DNA from: Roseibacillus sp.
Lineage (GTDB): Bacteria > Verrucomicrobiota > Verrucomicrobiia > Verrucomicrobiales > Akkermansiaceae
Direction of reading: 5' to 3'
NCBI GenBank assembly: GCA_029242545.1
Contig: JAQWTV010000110.1
Coordinates: 1 to 64,000 of the forward strand
Length of the DNA: 64,000 bases
This document shows, piece after piece, positions 48,501 through 56,944 of the stretch. The position numbers and the translations under genes were made by a program. The notes under the pieces were generated by a model. The model was not told the origin of the DNA. It did no database searches and saw only the letters and a list, made by a program, of their open reading frames with translations. Within the stretch, counting starts at the first letter, position 1, and each line of letters opens with the position of its first letter.

Positions 48501-50926
48501 ACGAAGTAGTTCGTGTCATCAGACTGAATGTGAATGATGTAGTCACCGGCTTCGTAGTCCCTCATGTCGAGGTAACCGTTGTAACGCACGGTGAAGTTAT
48601 CACCACCACCAGCAACAAACGGGCTGTTGCGAGTGGAGAAGTTTCCGCCGCCACCGTGACTTGTCCATGGCTGGACCGCAGTCACCGAGGAATTCGTTGC
48701 CGGGCTGCCAGAGACGTGCACGTTGTAGTTGTTCAGGCTCTGACCGTTGGCGATCACGCCGGCGTTGTACTTGTTCTCCTGGTAATCAACACCGGGAGTA
48801 GCGAAGTCAGGGCCGTAGATCCCGGAGGCTTGTAAGTTGATTGGCACGAAGGAGGGCTGCACAACCGGGTCAACCGGAAGGGAAGCCGCGTCAAGCGGAT
48901 CGCTCCCGAAGTCCAGCTCCTGACCGTCTACCAGTCCGTCACCATCGGTGTCGGCGAGAGTGGGGTCAGTCCCGGCTTCGGTAATTTCCACGCCATCGTT
49001 GAGGCCATCGCCGTCAGTGTCTGCATTAGCGGGGTCCGTTCCAGCGATGGCTTCTGCGCCGTCAAGAATCCCGTCAGCATCGGTGTCGTCATTCGTCGGA
49101 TCGGTTCCAGCGGTGTATTCCGCCAGATCGGTAGATCCATCGTTGTCGAAGTCTCCGTCGCCAGAGAGCTGGGTGAGATCGCCGATCCCATCCCAGAGGG
49201 TCTCCCATGCGTCGATAAGGCCGTCCTCATCGGAGTCGTCAACATTGGTTTCAATCGGGTAAACTGTTGGGCTACCATTCGCGGTGTCACCAAGGGCTAC
49301 AATGCCGTTGATGCCGGGACCACTGATGCCGACATCATACCAGTCTCCGCCGCCCTGCTCGCCAAACACGTTGTCGAATGGAAACATCCCGGGGGTGGAA
49401 ATAGTGAAGGCCGTGACCTGGTTCTGCGGGCAGCAGTTGTGCTGCGCAAGAACCTGTCCGTCCGCGGTGTCCATGATGAAGTAGTTGGTATCATCAGCGC
49501 CGAGGTGGATGTTGTATTGGCCCGTCTCGAAGTTGGACATATCGAGATATCCGTTAATTCTTACGGTGAAATTTTCACCGCCTCCATCTAGGAAAGGAGT
49601 GTTGCGCTGGGAAATGGTATTACCCCCAGCCCCATGACTGGCCCATGGAACAATCGCATCGAAGGAACGGAGCGGAGTCGGATTACCCGATACGTGGGCA
49701 TCGTAGTTTCCCTGAGCCTGATTGTTGAAGACCACCCCTGCCGTGTAATGGTTCTCCTGGTAGTTCAGGCCCGTCTGGGTCAGATCCGGCCCATAGCCGC
49801 CGGGAGTAAATTCGTTGATTGGAACGAAGGATGGTTGCACGACCATCGACTCCGGCCTGCTGTCAGGATCATGCGGGTCGGTGTTTTGTAGGATCTCGAC
49901 ACCGTCAGAGACATTGTCCCCATCGGTATCAGTATTGAGAGGGTCCGTACCGGTGTCGCTAACGCTGACGAAAGTTCCCGTGTCGGTTTCCACGCCATCG
50001 AGGAGACCGTCGCCGTCGGTGTCGGGATTAAGCGGGTCGGTCCCGGCTGCCTTCTCCGCACCGTCATTGGCCCCATCATCGTCTCCATCGGCTACCGTGG
50101 GATCCGTGCCGTCGATATACTCTTCGGCGTCATTCACACCATCTTCATCAAAGTCTCCCGATCCGAGCTGGGTCAGGTCTCCGGGAAAAAACTGCTCCTC
50201 GTAGCCGTCGGGGATACTGTCGCCATCCGTATCCACGTCTGGATCAAAGCTGTCGAGATAGACTCCCCAGCTCTGGTCGTTGGCGTCGGCGTCAAATTCC
50301 GCAGGCGCGCCACTGCTGATACCAAAGGCCCCGACGTAGCCAATACCACCGAAGTCCGCAGTGTTGGTGGAGAAATCGTTGTAGTAGCCAAAACCGATAT
50401 CCGCCGCCGATTGCGCGCCGCCACCGTCCTCCACGAGCCATATATCAACATTGAACCAGCCACCCCCACCCTCGGCGGAGAAGTCGAAATTCCCAAAGGT
50501 CCGAGTATTCCAGCTCACATCCGTATGCTCGAAGGGAGCTCCCGTGCTGGCTAGATTTCCCGATCCGGCAATCGGCGTGGCGACCACCTTGACGCGGTCA
50601 TCAAAGTTCTCCGTGAACGAAAATACGCCATCTTCGTCGTAAAACTGAAAAATAAACGCCAGGTCGTAGTTATCACCAAGCAGGTCGATTTCCGTACCAG
50701 GTTCCCGGTCCACGTCGAGGGCCGAAATCAAACTTGAGGCAGGATCGTCCAGTTGTCCGAAAGGGGCTTCCCGGTCAATATTGGTGGGCAAGGCTCCCGT
50801 AAAGTCTGCTCCGGGCAAGTTATCGGTACGACGGAAAAGCAGCCTCTCAGGATTATGCTGCGCCATGACATACGGTGACAGGATGATACCGCAAAGAAGC
50901 AAAACAAAGGATCGAGAAATTTTCAT
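45506..50926 (-). CDS. Giant (1806 aa) secreted multimodular protein: four PA14-like modules (A-B-A'-B') joined by thrombospondin type-3-like Ca-binding linkers
   Basis: Signal peptide MKISRSFVLLLCGIILSPYVMAQ; four copies of QPSFVPIN...YGPD...NGYLDM...DDTNYF[IV]MDT...FPFDNVFGEQGGG[DE]W.DV[GA]ISGPGI[NP]GI; 20 D.D.D-type motifs in four linkers; C-terminal jelly-roll-like FFDDFEAGQGGWTT...LSIDNVGVV. Confidence 0.93.
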   Translation of the reverse strand: MKISRSFVLLLCGIILSPYVMAQHNPERLLFRRTDNLPGADFTGALPTNIDREAPFGQLDDPASSLISALDVDREPGTEIDLLGDNYDLAFIFQFYDEDGVFSFTENFDDRVKVVATPIAGSGNLASTGAPFEHTDVSWNTRTFGNFDFSAEGGGGWFNVDIWLVEDGGGAQSAADIGFGYYNDFSTNTADFGGIGYVGAFGISSGAPAEFDADANDQSWGVYLDSFDPDVDTDGDSIPDGYEEQFFPGDLTQLGSGDFDEDGVNDAEEYIDGTDPTVADGDDDGANDGAEKAAGTDPLNPDTDGDGLLDGVETDTGTFVSVSDTGTDPLNTDTDGDNVSDGVEILQNTDPHDPDSRPESMVVQPSFVPINEFTPGGYGPDLTQTGLNYQENHYTAGVVFNNQAQGNYDAHVSGNPTPLRSFDAIVPWASHGAGGNTISQRNTPFLDGGGENFTVRINGYLDMSNFETGQYNIHLGADDTNYFIMDTADGQVLAQHNCCPQNQVTAFTISTPGMFPFDNVFGEQGGGDWYDVGISGPGINGIVALGDTANGSPTVYPIETNVDDSDEDGLIDAWETLWDGIGDLTQLSGDGDFDNDGSTDLAEYTAGTDPTNDDTDADGILDGAEAIAGTDPANADTDGDGLNDGVEITEAGTDPTLADTDGDGLVDGQELDFGSDPLDAASLPVDPVVQPSFVPINLQASGIYGPDFATPGVDYQENKYNAGVIANGQSLNNYNVHVSGSPATNSSVTAVQPWTSHGGGGNFSTRNSPFVAGGGDNFTVRYNGYLDMRDYEAGDYIIHIQSDDTNYFVMDTVDGTVIADDPSCCAERIQTFTISIPGLFPFDNVFGEQGGGEWTDVAISGPGIPGIVALGDTENGSPPVYVISLPAADDDGDGLPDAWEVSWAAINELTQLTADGDFDNDGFPDLEEYAAQTDPTNEDSDNDGLTDGVEVSAGTNPLDDDSDSDGLPDGAETGTGIFVDAGDTGTDPLDADTDNDGVIDGLEVSENTDPNDSSSKPSFEVVQPSFVPINEIAAGIIYGPDLSQAGLNYQENHYASGVVLNNQAEGNYDAHVSGNPSPLRSLTDIVPWASYGNGGGQISSRNAVWLDGGGENFTVRINGYLDMSSFAPGTYNIHLGADDTNYFIMDTGDGQVVAQHNCCPQNQTTAFTIISAGLFPFDNVFGEQGGGDWFDVGISGPGINGIAALGDVENGSPPVYPIGLDSTDSDEDGLIDGWELLWPDIDNLSQLSGDGDFDNDGLTDLAEYTAGTNPTAEDTDNDGLADNAEVTAGTDPANADTDGDGLSDGVETNTGTFIGGGDTGTDPLERDTDGDGLADGQEIAFRSNPLDENSVPVEPIIQPSFVPINPQPDGTVYGPDLETPGLDYQENKYNGGVILNGQGRNNYDVHVSGDPAPNSSVTTIVPYASHGGGGNFSTRNEPFVDNGGDNFTVRYNGYLDMRGYAPGDYTIHLQSDDTNYFVMDTADGTFVVEDPSCCGEVSALLAISIPGLFPFDNVFGEQGGGEWTDVAISGPGIPGIVALGDIENGSPPVYAIGTRMTDRYLFEVSSPDGGDNLDFTWNSFAGQEYSIVSSDDPVGNQSPSTWELVPGLEGISATPPVNAVSISRPADTTRLYKLVAGPIPPTFFDDFEAGQGGWTTFENDPERNTIWELGSPSGTTGPISGAGNSANAWSTNLGDFGPNSDITLRSPAIDLSGLPSARLTFEVYRDADGFSDAALVRFLRADDEVVLGVEVPLDMTVFDIDWVVTEIPVPLQAIGEEIFIEWNFSSDQSLDPYSGLSIDNVGVVAE
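46260..46866 (-). repeat. PA14-like module B2 of the 1806-aa protein
   Basis: QPSFVPINPQPDG...QGRNNYDVHVSGDPAPNSSVT...HLQSDDTNYFVMDTADGTFVVEDPSCCGE...ISGPGIPGIVALGDIENGSPPVYAI. Boundaries approximate. Confidence 0.85.
47265..47867 (-). repeat. PA14-like module A2 of the 1806-aa protein
   Basis: QPSFVPINEIAAG...QAEGNYDAHVSGNPSPLRS...HLGADDTNYFIMDTGDGQVVAQHNCCPQNQ...ISGPGINGIAALGDVENGSPPVYPI. Boundaries approximate. Confidence 0.85.
48280..48868 (-). repeat. PA14-like module B1 of the 1806-aa protein
   Basis: QPSFVPINLQASG...QSLNNYNVHVSGSPATNSSVT...HIQSDDTNYFVMDTVDGTVIADDPSCCAE...ISGPGIPGIVALGDTENGSPPVYVI. Boundaries approximate. Confidence 0.85.
49250..49845 (-). repeat. PA14-like module A1 of the 1806-aa protein
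   Basis: QPSFVPINEFTPGG...QAQGNYDAHVSGNPTPLRS...HLGADDTNYFIMDTADGQVLAQHNCCPQNQ...ISGPGINGIVALGDTANGSPTVYPI. Boundaries approximate. Confidence 0.85.
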
Positions 50927-51235
50927 AACGCTGGTGAAATATTCGTTGCTCGGGCAATAAACCCATCAAATTCAATATTGTTTCAAGGACCTTATATCAC
51001 CTCTCACTCCAGAGCGATAACAAGGAAAAATTGGAATAAGATCGTAGCCTTCAATGCAGATGACGCCGCTAACCCCCCGTGGTTACACCTCACTTCGCTC
51101 ACAAAGGAACGCAAAACCCTACCCGGGAATAGGCGTTCTTTGGTGACCCGCTCCTCCCCAGATAGCCATCTAATTTCTGAGGCAAAATCCAGCATAGCCT
51201 CAGCGCTCCCGGCAGGCTAAAATCTGATTCAACGC

Positions 51236-52219
51236 ATGAGCCATCCCAAAATCGCCGTGACGATGGGCGATCCCGCCGGGGTCGGCCCGGAACTATGCCT
51301 TGAGCTCTTGCGAAACCAGAGAGTGTCGGAGCATTGCGTCCCCATCGTGTTTGGTGATGCTGACGTTCTTTCCCGCTGTGCAGAGAAAACCGGGAAACTG
51401 AAACCTTATAAAGAGATCACGAGAGCGGAACTCAACATGGCGGACGCTCCCTCAGTCCTGAGCCTTGACGGAATCGACATCGACCAGCTTACCCCCGGCA
51501 GCATTTCTGAAGCCACTGGTCACGCTACCTTTCGATATCTCGAAAGCGCGATTACTGCGTGCCGCCGGAGTGAGGTAGATGCCGTGACAACCGCTCCAGC
51601 AAACAAAACAGCACTCCACCAGGCAGGAATTACACAGCCCGGCCAAACCGAAATCTTCGCTGAGCATACTGAGACGGAAACTTTCTGCATGATGCTGACA
51701 TCTGATGTTCTTACCTGCAGCTTCGTCACAGTCCACGTCGGCTATCACGAAGTAGCAGGAATGCTCACTACCGAACGAATTCTCGAAGTCATTGAACTAA
51801 CCTACCGATCGATTAAGCACCTCAGGAACAGAGAACCGCAACTGGCCGTCTGCGGACTCAATCCCCACGCTGGAGAAGGAGGGCTCTTTGGGAATAGTGA
51901 GGAAGAGCTCATCATTACTCCTGCTATCGAGCGAGCTCGGTCCCTTGGAATGAGAATCGAAGGCCCCCTACCTCCGGATACCGCCTTCCTCCCAGATCGT
52001 CGCGCAGTGACGGACGCCTTTATCTGCATGTATCACGACCAAGGCCATATTCCTCTCAAGGCCCTCGCCTTCGACCGGGCAGTTAACTGCACTTTGGGGT
52101 TGCCAATAGTTCGCACCTCCGTTGACCACGGCACAGCTCTTGACATTGCCTGGCAGGGAAAGGCCGGAGCAGAAAGCTTGATCGAAGCTGTAATTCTTGC
52201 CGCCCGGATGAGTTCCTGA
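51236..52219 (+). CDS. pdxA: PdxA-family 4-hydroxythreonine-4-phosphate dehydrogenase (or PdxA2-type sugar-acid phosphate dehydrogenase)
   Basis: PKIAVTMGDPAGVGPELCLELL, VTTAPANKTALHQAG, VCGLNPHAGEGGLFG, YHDQGHIPLKALAFDRAVNCTLGLPIVRTSVDHGTALDIAWQGKA. Confidence 0.93.
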   Translation: MSHPKIAVTMGDPAGVGPELCLELLRNQRVSEHCVPIVFGDADVLSRCAEKTGKLKPYKEITRAELNMADAPSVLSLDGIDIDQLTPGSISEATGHATFRYLESAITACRRSEVDAVTTAPANKTALHQAGITQPGQTEIFAEHTETETFCMMLTSDVLTCSFVTVHVGYHEVAGMLTTERILEVIELTYRSIKHLRNREPQLAVCGLNPHAGEGGLFGNSEEELIITPAIERARSLGMRIEGPLPPDTAFLPDRRAVTDAFICMYHDQGHIPLKALAFDRAVNCTLGLPIVRTSVDHGTALDIAWQGKAGAESLIEAVILAARMSS

Positions 52220-52258
52220 ACCCGTATCCTGCAAAATCTCTTAATCTGTTTCCCTGCG

Positions 52259-53527
52259 ATGTTAACAAAGATACCAATGAGCCCCCTCTCCTCTAACTTC
52301 CGGATCCGCCTCCTTACCTTGAGCCTGATTCTTGGAGGTTTCTCTCTTCCGGCATCTGCTGAAGACTGGCCCCAATGGCGTGGCCCCGGCCGCGATGGCC
52401 GCTCTCTGCAAACTGACCTTCTCAAGAAATGGCCGGAAGGCGGCCCCCCTCTGGCCTGGAAAGCCCGGACTGCCGGCGCCGGGTTTTCCAGCATCTCCGT
52501 TTCAAAGGGTGTCATTTACACGCTGGGCGATCTGGCAGACGGGTGCCACGTGATCGCGCTTAAGGAAGAGGACGGATCGCTGGTTTGGAAATCTCGAACT
52601 GGAGAAGCAGGCGGGCATCGTGGCTATCCTGGTCCTCGTAGCACACCCACCGTGGATGGTGGACAGGTGTTCGCCCTCGACCAGCATTCCAATCTGATCT
52701 GCCTCAACGCAGCCGACGGAGAACAGGTCTGGACGGTCAACCTCCAGGATGACTTCGATGGCAAGATGATGTCAGGTTGGCGCTGGAGTGAATCCCCTCT
52801 TGTTGATGGCGAAGCCGTGATCTGCACTCCCGGCGGAGCCAAAGGCACTGTCCTGGCTCTCAGCCGCAAAACTGGGAAAAAACTTTGGCAGACCAGTGAA
52901 TGGACAGATCCAACCGGCTACTCATCCGTTATCATCGCAACCCTAAACGGAACACGCCAATATCTCCAACTCACTGGCAAGAGCTTGGCGGGAATTGATC
53001 CCAAGTCGGGAAAAGTTCTCTGGAGGGTCGAGCGCATCGGCAAGACCGCTGTGATTACTACTCCTGTGGTTCATGAAAATATTGTCTGGGTCACTTCCTC
53101 CTATGGAGTCGGCTGCCACGCCTTCCAGATCGACAGGAACGGAGGCGAATGGTCTGCCAAGGAAATTCATTCGAGCCGAAAATTCGCCAACCACCATGGT
53201 GGTGTAATCGAATTGAACGGGCACGTTTTCGGTTCAACCGGAGGGAGCTTCGCCTGTATGAACATCAGGAGCGGGGAACTCATCTACCGCGAGCGAAGCG
53301 CTGGAAAGGGGGCCACAACCTTTGCCGATGGACACTTCTATCTCCGAAGCGAAAACGGACCCGTGGCCCTGATTAAAGCTTCCTCGAAAGAATTGAAGGA
53401 AATCAGCAGCTTCGACCAACCAGAGCGAAGCGAGAAGAAATCCTGGGCTCACCCTGTAGTGGCCAATGGAAAATTATACCTCCGCGATCAGGACCTGCTC
53501 CTCTGTTATGATATCTCGGAAAAGTAG
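52259..53527 (+). CDS. PQQ-binding-like beta-propeller repeat protein
   Basis: DWPQWRGPGRDGRSLQTDLLKKWPEGGPPLAWKARTAGAGFSSISVSKGVIYTLGD; blade motifs NLICLNAADGEQVWTVNL and SLAGIDPKSGKVLWRVERIG. Confidence 0.92.
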   Translation: MLTKIPMSPLSSNFRIRLLTLSLILGGFSLPASAEDWPQWRGPGRDGRSLQTDLLKKWPEGGPPLAWKARTAGAGFSSISVSKGVIYTLGDLADGCHVIALKEEDGSLVWKSRTGEAGGHRGYPGPRSTPTVDGGQVFALDQHSNLICLNAADGEQVWTVNLQDDFDGKMMSGWRWSESPLVDGEAVICTPGGAKGTVLALSRKTGKKLWQTSEWTDPTGYSSVIIATLNGTRQYLQLTGKSLAGIDPKSGKVLWRVERIGKTAVITTPVVHENIVWVTSSYGVGCHAFQIDRNGGEWSAKEIHSSRKFANHHGGVIELNGHVFGSTGGSFACMNIRSGELIYRERSAGKGATTFADGHFYLRSENGPVALIKASSKELKEISSFDQPERSEKKSWAHPVVANGKLYLRDQDLLLCYDISEK

Positions 53528-53568
53528 ATGATGGCAGCGTATGCTCCCTCCGATTCCAAGTTCGCGAT

Positions 53569-54771
53569 TCAGTCCGCCTTCCCGTCCTTGTTCTCGTCCC
53601 GGATTCCTGAGTAGGGATTAGCAAGAACTGCCTGCCACGCGATTTTGCGGAACACCTTGTCGAGCTGGTCTCCCGGGAACCCCCCTGCCTCCACTTTCCC
53701 TTCAATCAGCTCAGGGGATCGCCGGTAAAGGGAAGCATAAAACACATAACCCTCCAGCCATTCAAATCCCGGCCCGAGGTGCCCCAGCTTATCCCGCCAA
53801 AGAGACTTCGCTTTACCTCCCAGCGCACGGTGGAGACCTTCCACTCCCGGCAACTCTCCCCGCTGGAAATACTGAGATGCCAGCACCATCGCCTCGCACG
53901 TCGGCATGATGAATATCCTTCCGGGATACTTCTTATTGAGCGAAGCGATCAGTTCACCATAAATCTCTCCCTGCAACTCACCAAGCTGCTTGATCGTTGC
54001 AGGAACGAACCCTTTCTTTTTGCCTCCCTCAATCTTGTCCAAGTGCTCAATCTGAGGCCAGCCATCGGAGAGAAAAAATTTCATGCCTGGATTATACTTG
54101 AGGCAAAACTCGATCCAGCAGGAGTAGTATTCCGGACGGTCGTTAAAATAAGGCCCCCACATCATGGCCTCCCATTCCGCATTGGCAATAGAGGCCAGAA
54201 GCTTCGGCTTCGCCTTTCCCTTGAACTGAAAGATGCCATTCTCCTGCTCCCACTTGTAACGAGTGCTTCCCGTCATCCCTCCTCCGGTATGCAGGTGCAA
54301 CGGCTGCTTAAATCCAGCCGTCTGACAGATTTTCGGGAGAGTCTTATAGCCGGGGCCCATGAAACTATGACCTGTTCCCACGACCCGCAGCCCTCCATCT
54401 TTTGGTTTTGCGAAGGAGGTAATTGGATCCCTGTCGGGGCCAAGAACTTTTGCATAGGTCTCCCGGATGCGTTCCGGCGACTGGTAACACACCGCATGTT
54501 CGGGAAATTTCCCCTTCTCCCATCCCGGGTGAATCTTGAAAGAGCGTGCCGCGCCCCGTTGTGCGCCACCTCCACCGCTTGCCTTGTCTCGAAAAGCGAG
54601 GGCCTCCGCTACCGTCAGTATGCCATCCTTGTTTGCATCAGCCTGAGGGAAACGCTTTAGCAACTGAGCAAGCTGATCCTTGGCGGGATTGGCACAGGCA
54701 ACACCACCTGGGGCAATCAGGATGACCAGCAAGGTCCAAGCCAGCCCACGGCATCTGATATTGAGCTTCAT
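53569..54771 (-). CDS. Secreted EF-hand-containing protein with SGNH-hydrolase-like region
   Basis: ATG 54771 gives signal peptide MKLNIRCRGLAWTLLVILIAPGGVACA; EF-hand FPQADANKDGILTVAEALAF and C-terminal GIRDENKDGKAD; VVGTGHSFMGPGYKTLPKI resembles a GDS-type block. Confidence 0.65.
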   Translation of the reverse strand: MKLNIRCRGLAWTLLVILIAPGGVACANPAKDQLAQLLKRFPQADANKDGILTVAEALAFRDKASGGGGAQRGAARSFKIHPGWEKGKFPEHAVCYQSPERIRETYAKVLGPDRDPITSFAKPKDGGLRVVGTGHSFMGPGYKTLPKICQTAGFKQPLHLHTGGGMTGSTRYKWEQENGIFQFKGKAKPKLLASIANAEWEAMMWGPYFNDRPEYYSCWIEFCLKYNPGMKFFLSDGWPQIEHLDKIEGGKKKGFVPATIKQLGELQGEIYGELIASLNKKYPGRIFIMPTCEAMVLASQYFQRGELPGVEGLHRALGGKAKSLWRDKLGHLGPGFEWLEGYVFYASLYRRSPELIEGKVEAGGFPGDQLDKVFRKIAWQAVLANPYSGIRDENKDGKAD

Positions 54772-54941
54772 GTGGGTGCCATGCTCCACCTCTCGCACCA
54801 GAGGTCCATTCAAATTCACAGAAAGAGAGGAGAGTTTCCAACTCGAACAAATTAGAAAACCCGATAAATTGCCCCGCACGGAGGAAGGAATATATTTCCG
54901 GATGTTCAGCCGGACTTCTACAAGGCAATACTAAGCAACAC

Positions 54942-56738
54942 ATGCGCTCCCTGCTCGTCTTCATCAGAATCCGGATGCTCACCTTTCTTCTCGGAGCCAT
55001 TTCTCTCTTTTTCGTTCCTCTCCTCGCTCAGAACACGAATACCCCCACCCCTGAGGCATCCTCTCCAGACCGGCCCGTCACGGGTCAGGGAGGCATGGTA
55101 GCCACTCAGGAAGCCCACGCCACCCGGGCGGCACTGGAAGTTCTCGCAGAGGGCGGCAATGCCGTCGACGCCGCGGTCACTGCGGGCTTTACCCTTGCAG
55201 TCACCCTCCCACGGGCCGGCAACCTTGGCGGAGGAGGCTTCATGCTGATTCATCTCGCGAGAGAGAACCGACAGCTTGCCCTGGACTACCGGGAGAAAGC
55301 TCCCGCTGCTGCCCACCGCGATATGTTCCTTACAAAGGAGGGCGCTCTGGACCCAAGCCTCTCCCGCTACACGCGGATGGCATCAGGAGTACCCGGCACT
55401 GTTCGTGGCTTGGCGCACGCCCTGCACCACTACGGAACGATCTCAATCCGTAGGGCCCTTGCGCCAGCGATCAAACTGGCTGCGGATGGATTTGTGGTTG
55501 GCCAAGACCTTCACCATTCCCTGGAATCCTGTGCTGACGATTTACATGCGGACAGCGAAGCCCGGCGCATCTTTCTCGATCCAGGCGGCAAGGCTTGGCC
55601 CGTAGGTAGCACTCTCGTTCAGAAAGACCTCGCCCGAAGCCTCCGCCTCCTGTCCGACAAAGGACCTGACGCATTTTACCTTGGGGATATTGCGAGCAGA
55701 ATTCATCGAGACATGCGCGCGCAGGGCGGACTTATCACTCGTAAGGATCTCGCTGGTTACCGTGCCGTGGAAAGGGAACCAATCAGAGGCCACTACCGGG
55801 GCTGGAAGATCATGTCCATGCCCCCCCCCAGCTCAGGAGGTATTCATCTCATCCAGATGCTCAATATCATGGAGAATTTTCCGATAGACGATTATGGCCC
55901 AAACTCAGCCCAGACAATTCATGTTGTTACTGAGGCAATGAAACGGGCCTACGCCGACCGGTCACGCTATCTTGGAGATCCCGACTTTTCTGAGATACCC
56001 GTAGCCCAGCTCATCTCCAAGAACTACGGGAAGAACCTCGCTGAGGAAATCAAGCCCGGGCGTATCACCCCCAGCAGCCAGATCACCCCGGGGCTTGGGC
56101 CTCTCGCGCCGCCCGAGAGCAGAGAGACCACTCACTTCAGCGTCATTGACCGGGAGGGAAACGCGGTTTCTAACACTTATACCCTCAACTTCAGTTACGG
56201 ATCACGCATTGTAGTCCCCGGCACGGGAATTCTTCTCAATAACGAAATGGATGACTTCTCGGCAAAACCGGGAACTCCTAATGCCTATGGGCTCATCGGG
56301 GGACGCCGCAATGCGATCGAACCGGGAAAGCGAATGCTCAGCTCAATGACCCCAACCATCCTGCTCAGAGACGACGACACCATTATCGCCACCGGAAGTC
56401 CTGGGGGGAGTCGCATCATCAACATCGTACTTCAAGTCGTGAGCAACATCATCGACCATGGCATGAATGTCGCGGAAGCAACTCAGACGACTCGTTTTCA
56501 CCACCAGTGGCTCCCCGATGAGCTGAGGATTGAGAACGGGCTGGGGCCAGAGACCACCGCGCAGCTAGTCAAATGGGGGCATATTGTCCGCCCCACCGGG
56601 CCCATTGGTTCCACCCAAACGGTCATGATGAGTAAAGGAGTCTTTCTGGGGGCCAGCGACCCCCGGATAGGCGGAGCACTCACCCTCGGACTTTCCGGCA
56701 ACTCCTTCCCACAGGACAAGGTTCTCCCCCGGGAATAA
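54942..56738 (+). CDS. ggt: Gamma-glutamyltransferase
   Basis: GMVATQEAHATRAALEVLAEGGNAVDAAVTAGF, GNLGGGGFMLIHLA, MPPPSSGGIHLIQMLNIME, nucleophile region ETTHFSVIDREGNAVSNTYTLNFSYGS. Confidence 0.95.
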   Translation: MRSLLVFIRIRMLTFLLGAISLFFVPLLAQNTNTPTPEASSPDRPVTGQGGMVATQEAHATRAALEVLAEGGNAVDAAVTAGFTLAVTLPRAGNLGGGGFMLIHLARENRQLALDYREKAPAAAHRDMFLTKEGALDPSLSRYTRMASGVPGTVRGLAHALHHYGTISIRRALAPAIKLAADGFVVGQDLHHSLESCADDLHADSEARRIFLDPGGKAWPVGSTLVQKDLARSLRLLSDKGPDAFYLGDIASRIHRDMRAQGGLITRKDLAGYRAVEREPIRGHYRGWKIMSMPPPSSGGIHLIQMLNIMENFPIDDYGPNSAQTIHVVTEAMKRAYADRSRYLGDPDFSEIPVAQLISKNYGKNLAEEIKPGRITPSSQITPGLGPLAPPESRETTHFSVIDREGNAVSNTYTLNFSYGSRIVVPGTGILLNNEMDDFSAKPGTPNAYGLIGGRRNAIEPGKRMLSSMTPTILLRDDDTIIATGSPGGSRIINIVLQVVSNIIDHGMNVAEATQTTRFHHQWLPDELRIENGLGPETTAQLVKWGHIVRPTGPIGSTQTVMMSKGVFLGASDPRIGGALTLGLSGNSFPQDKVLPRE

Positions 56739-56944
56739 CCATTCCAAAACCCGTCCGGGTTACTCCTGATCATCCTGATAGTCCCAGCGCGATCAATCGA
56801 AGCAGACCTGATATCCTGAGCCGGGAAGGAAAACGCGTTCCAAGCCTGCTTCTACGTCCAGCTCCACACACGCAGGGCAACATTGGAAAATAGACTCGCT
56901 CCGCACCATCCGCGGGATCCACAATCCCCTGAGACTCGTTCATC

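Noticed and set aside
46523-48835. Plus-strand ORFs inside the repeat gene (e.g. 46523..47185, 47817..48287)
   Set aside because: Antisense of the repetitive 1806-aa CDS; similarity between them simply mirrors the repeats.
45506-50926. Regular repeats considered as CRISPR or satellite DNA
   Set aside because: The repeats are one continuous open reading frame with diverged synonymous positions and conserved protein motifs; coding duplication, not CRISPR.
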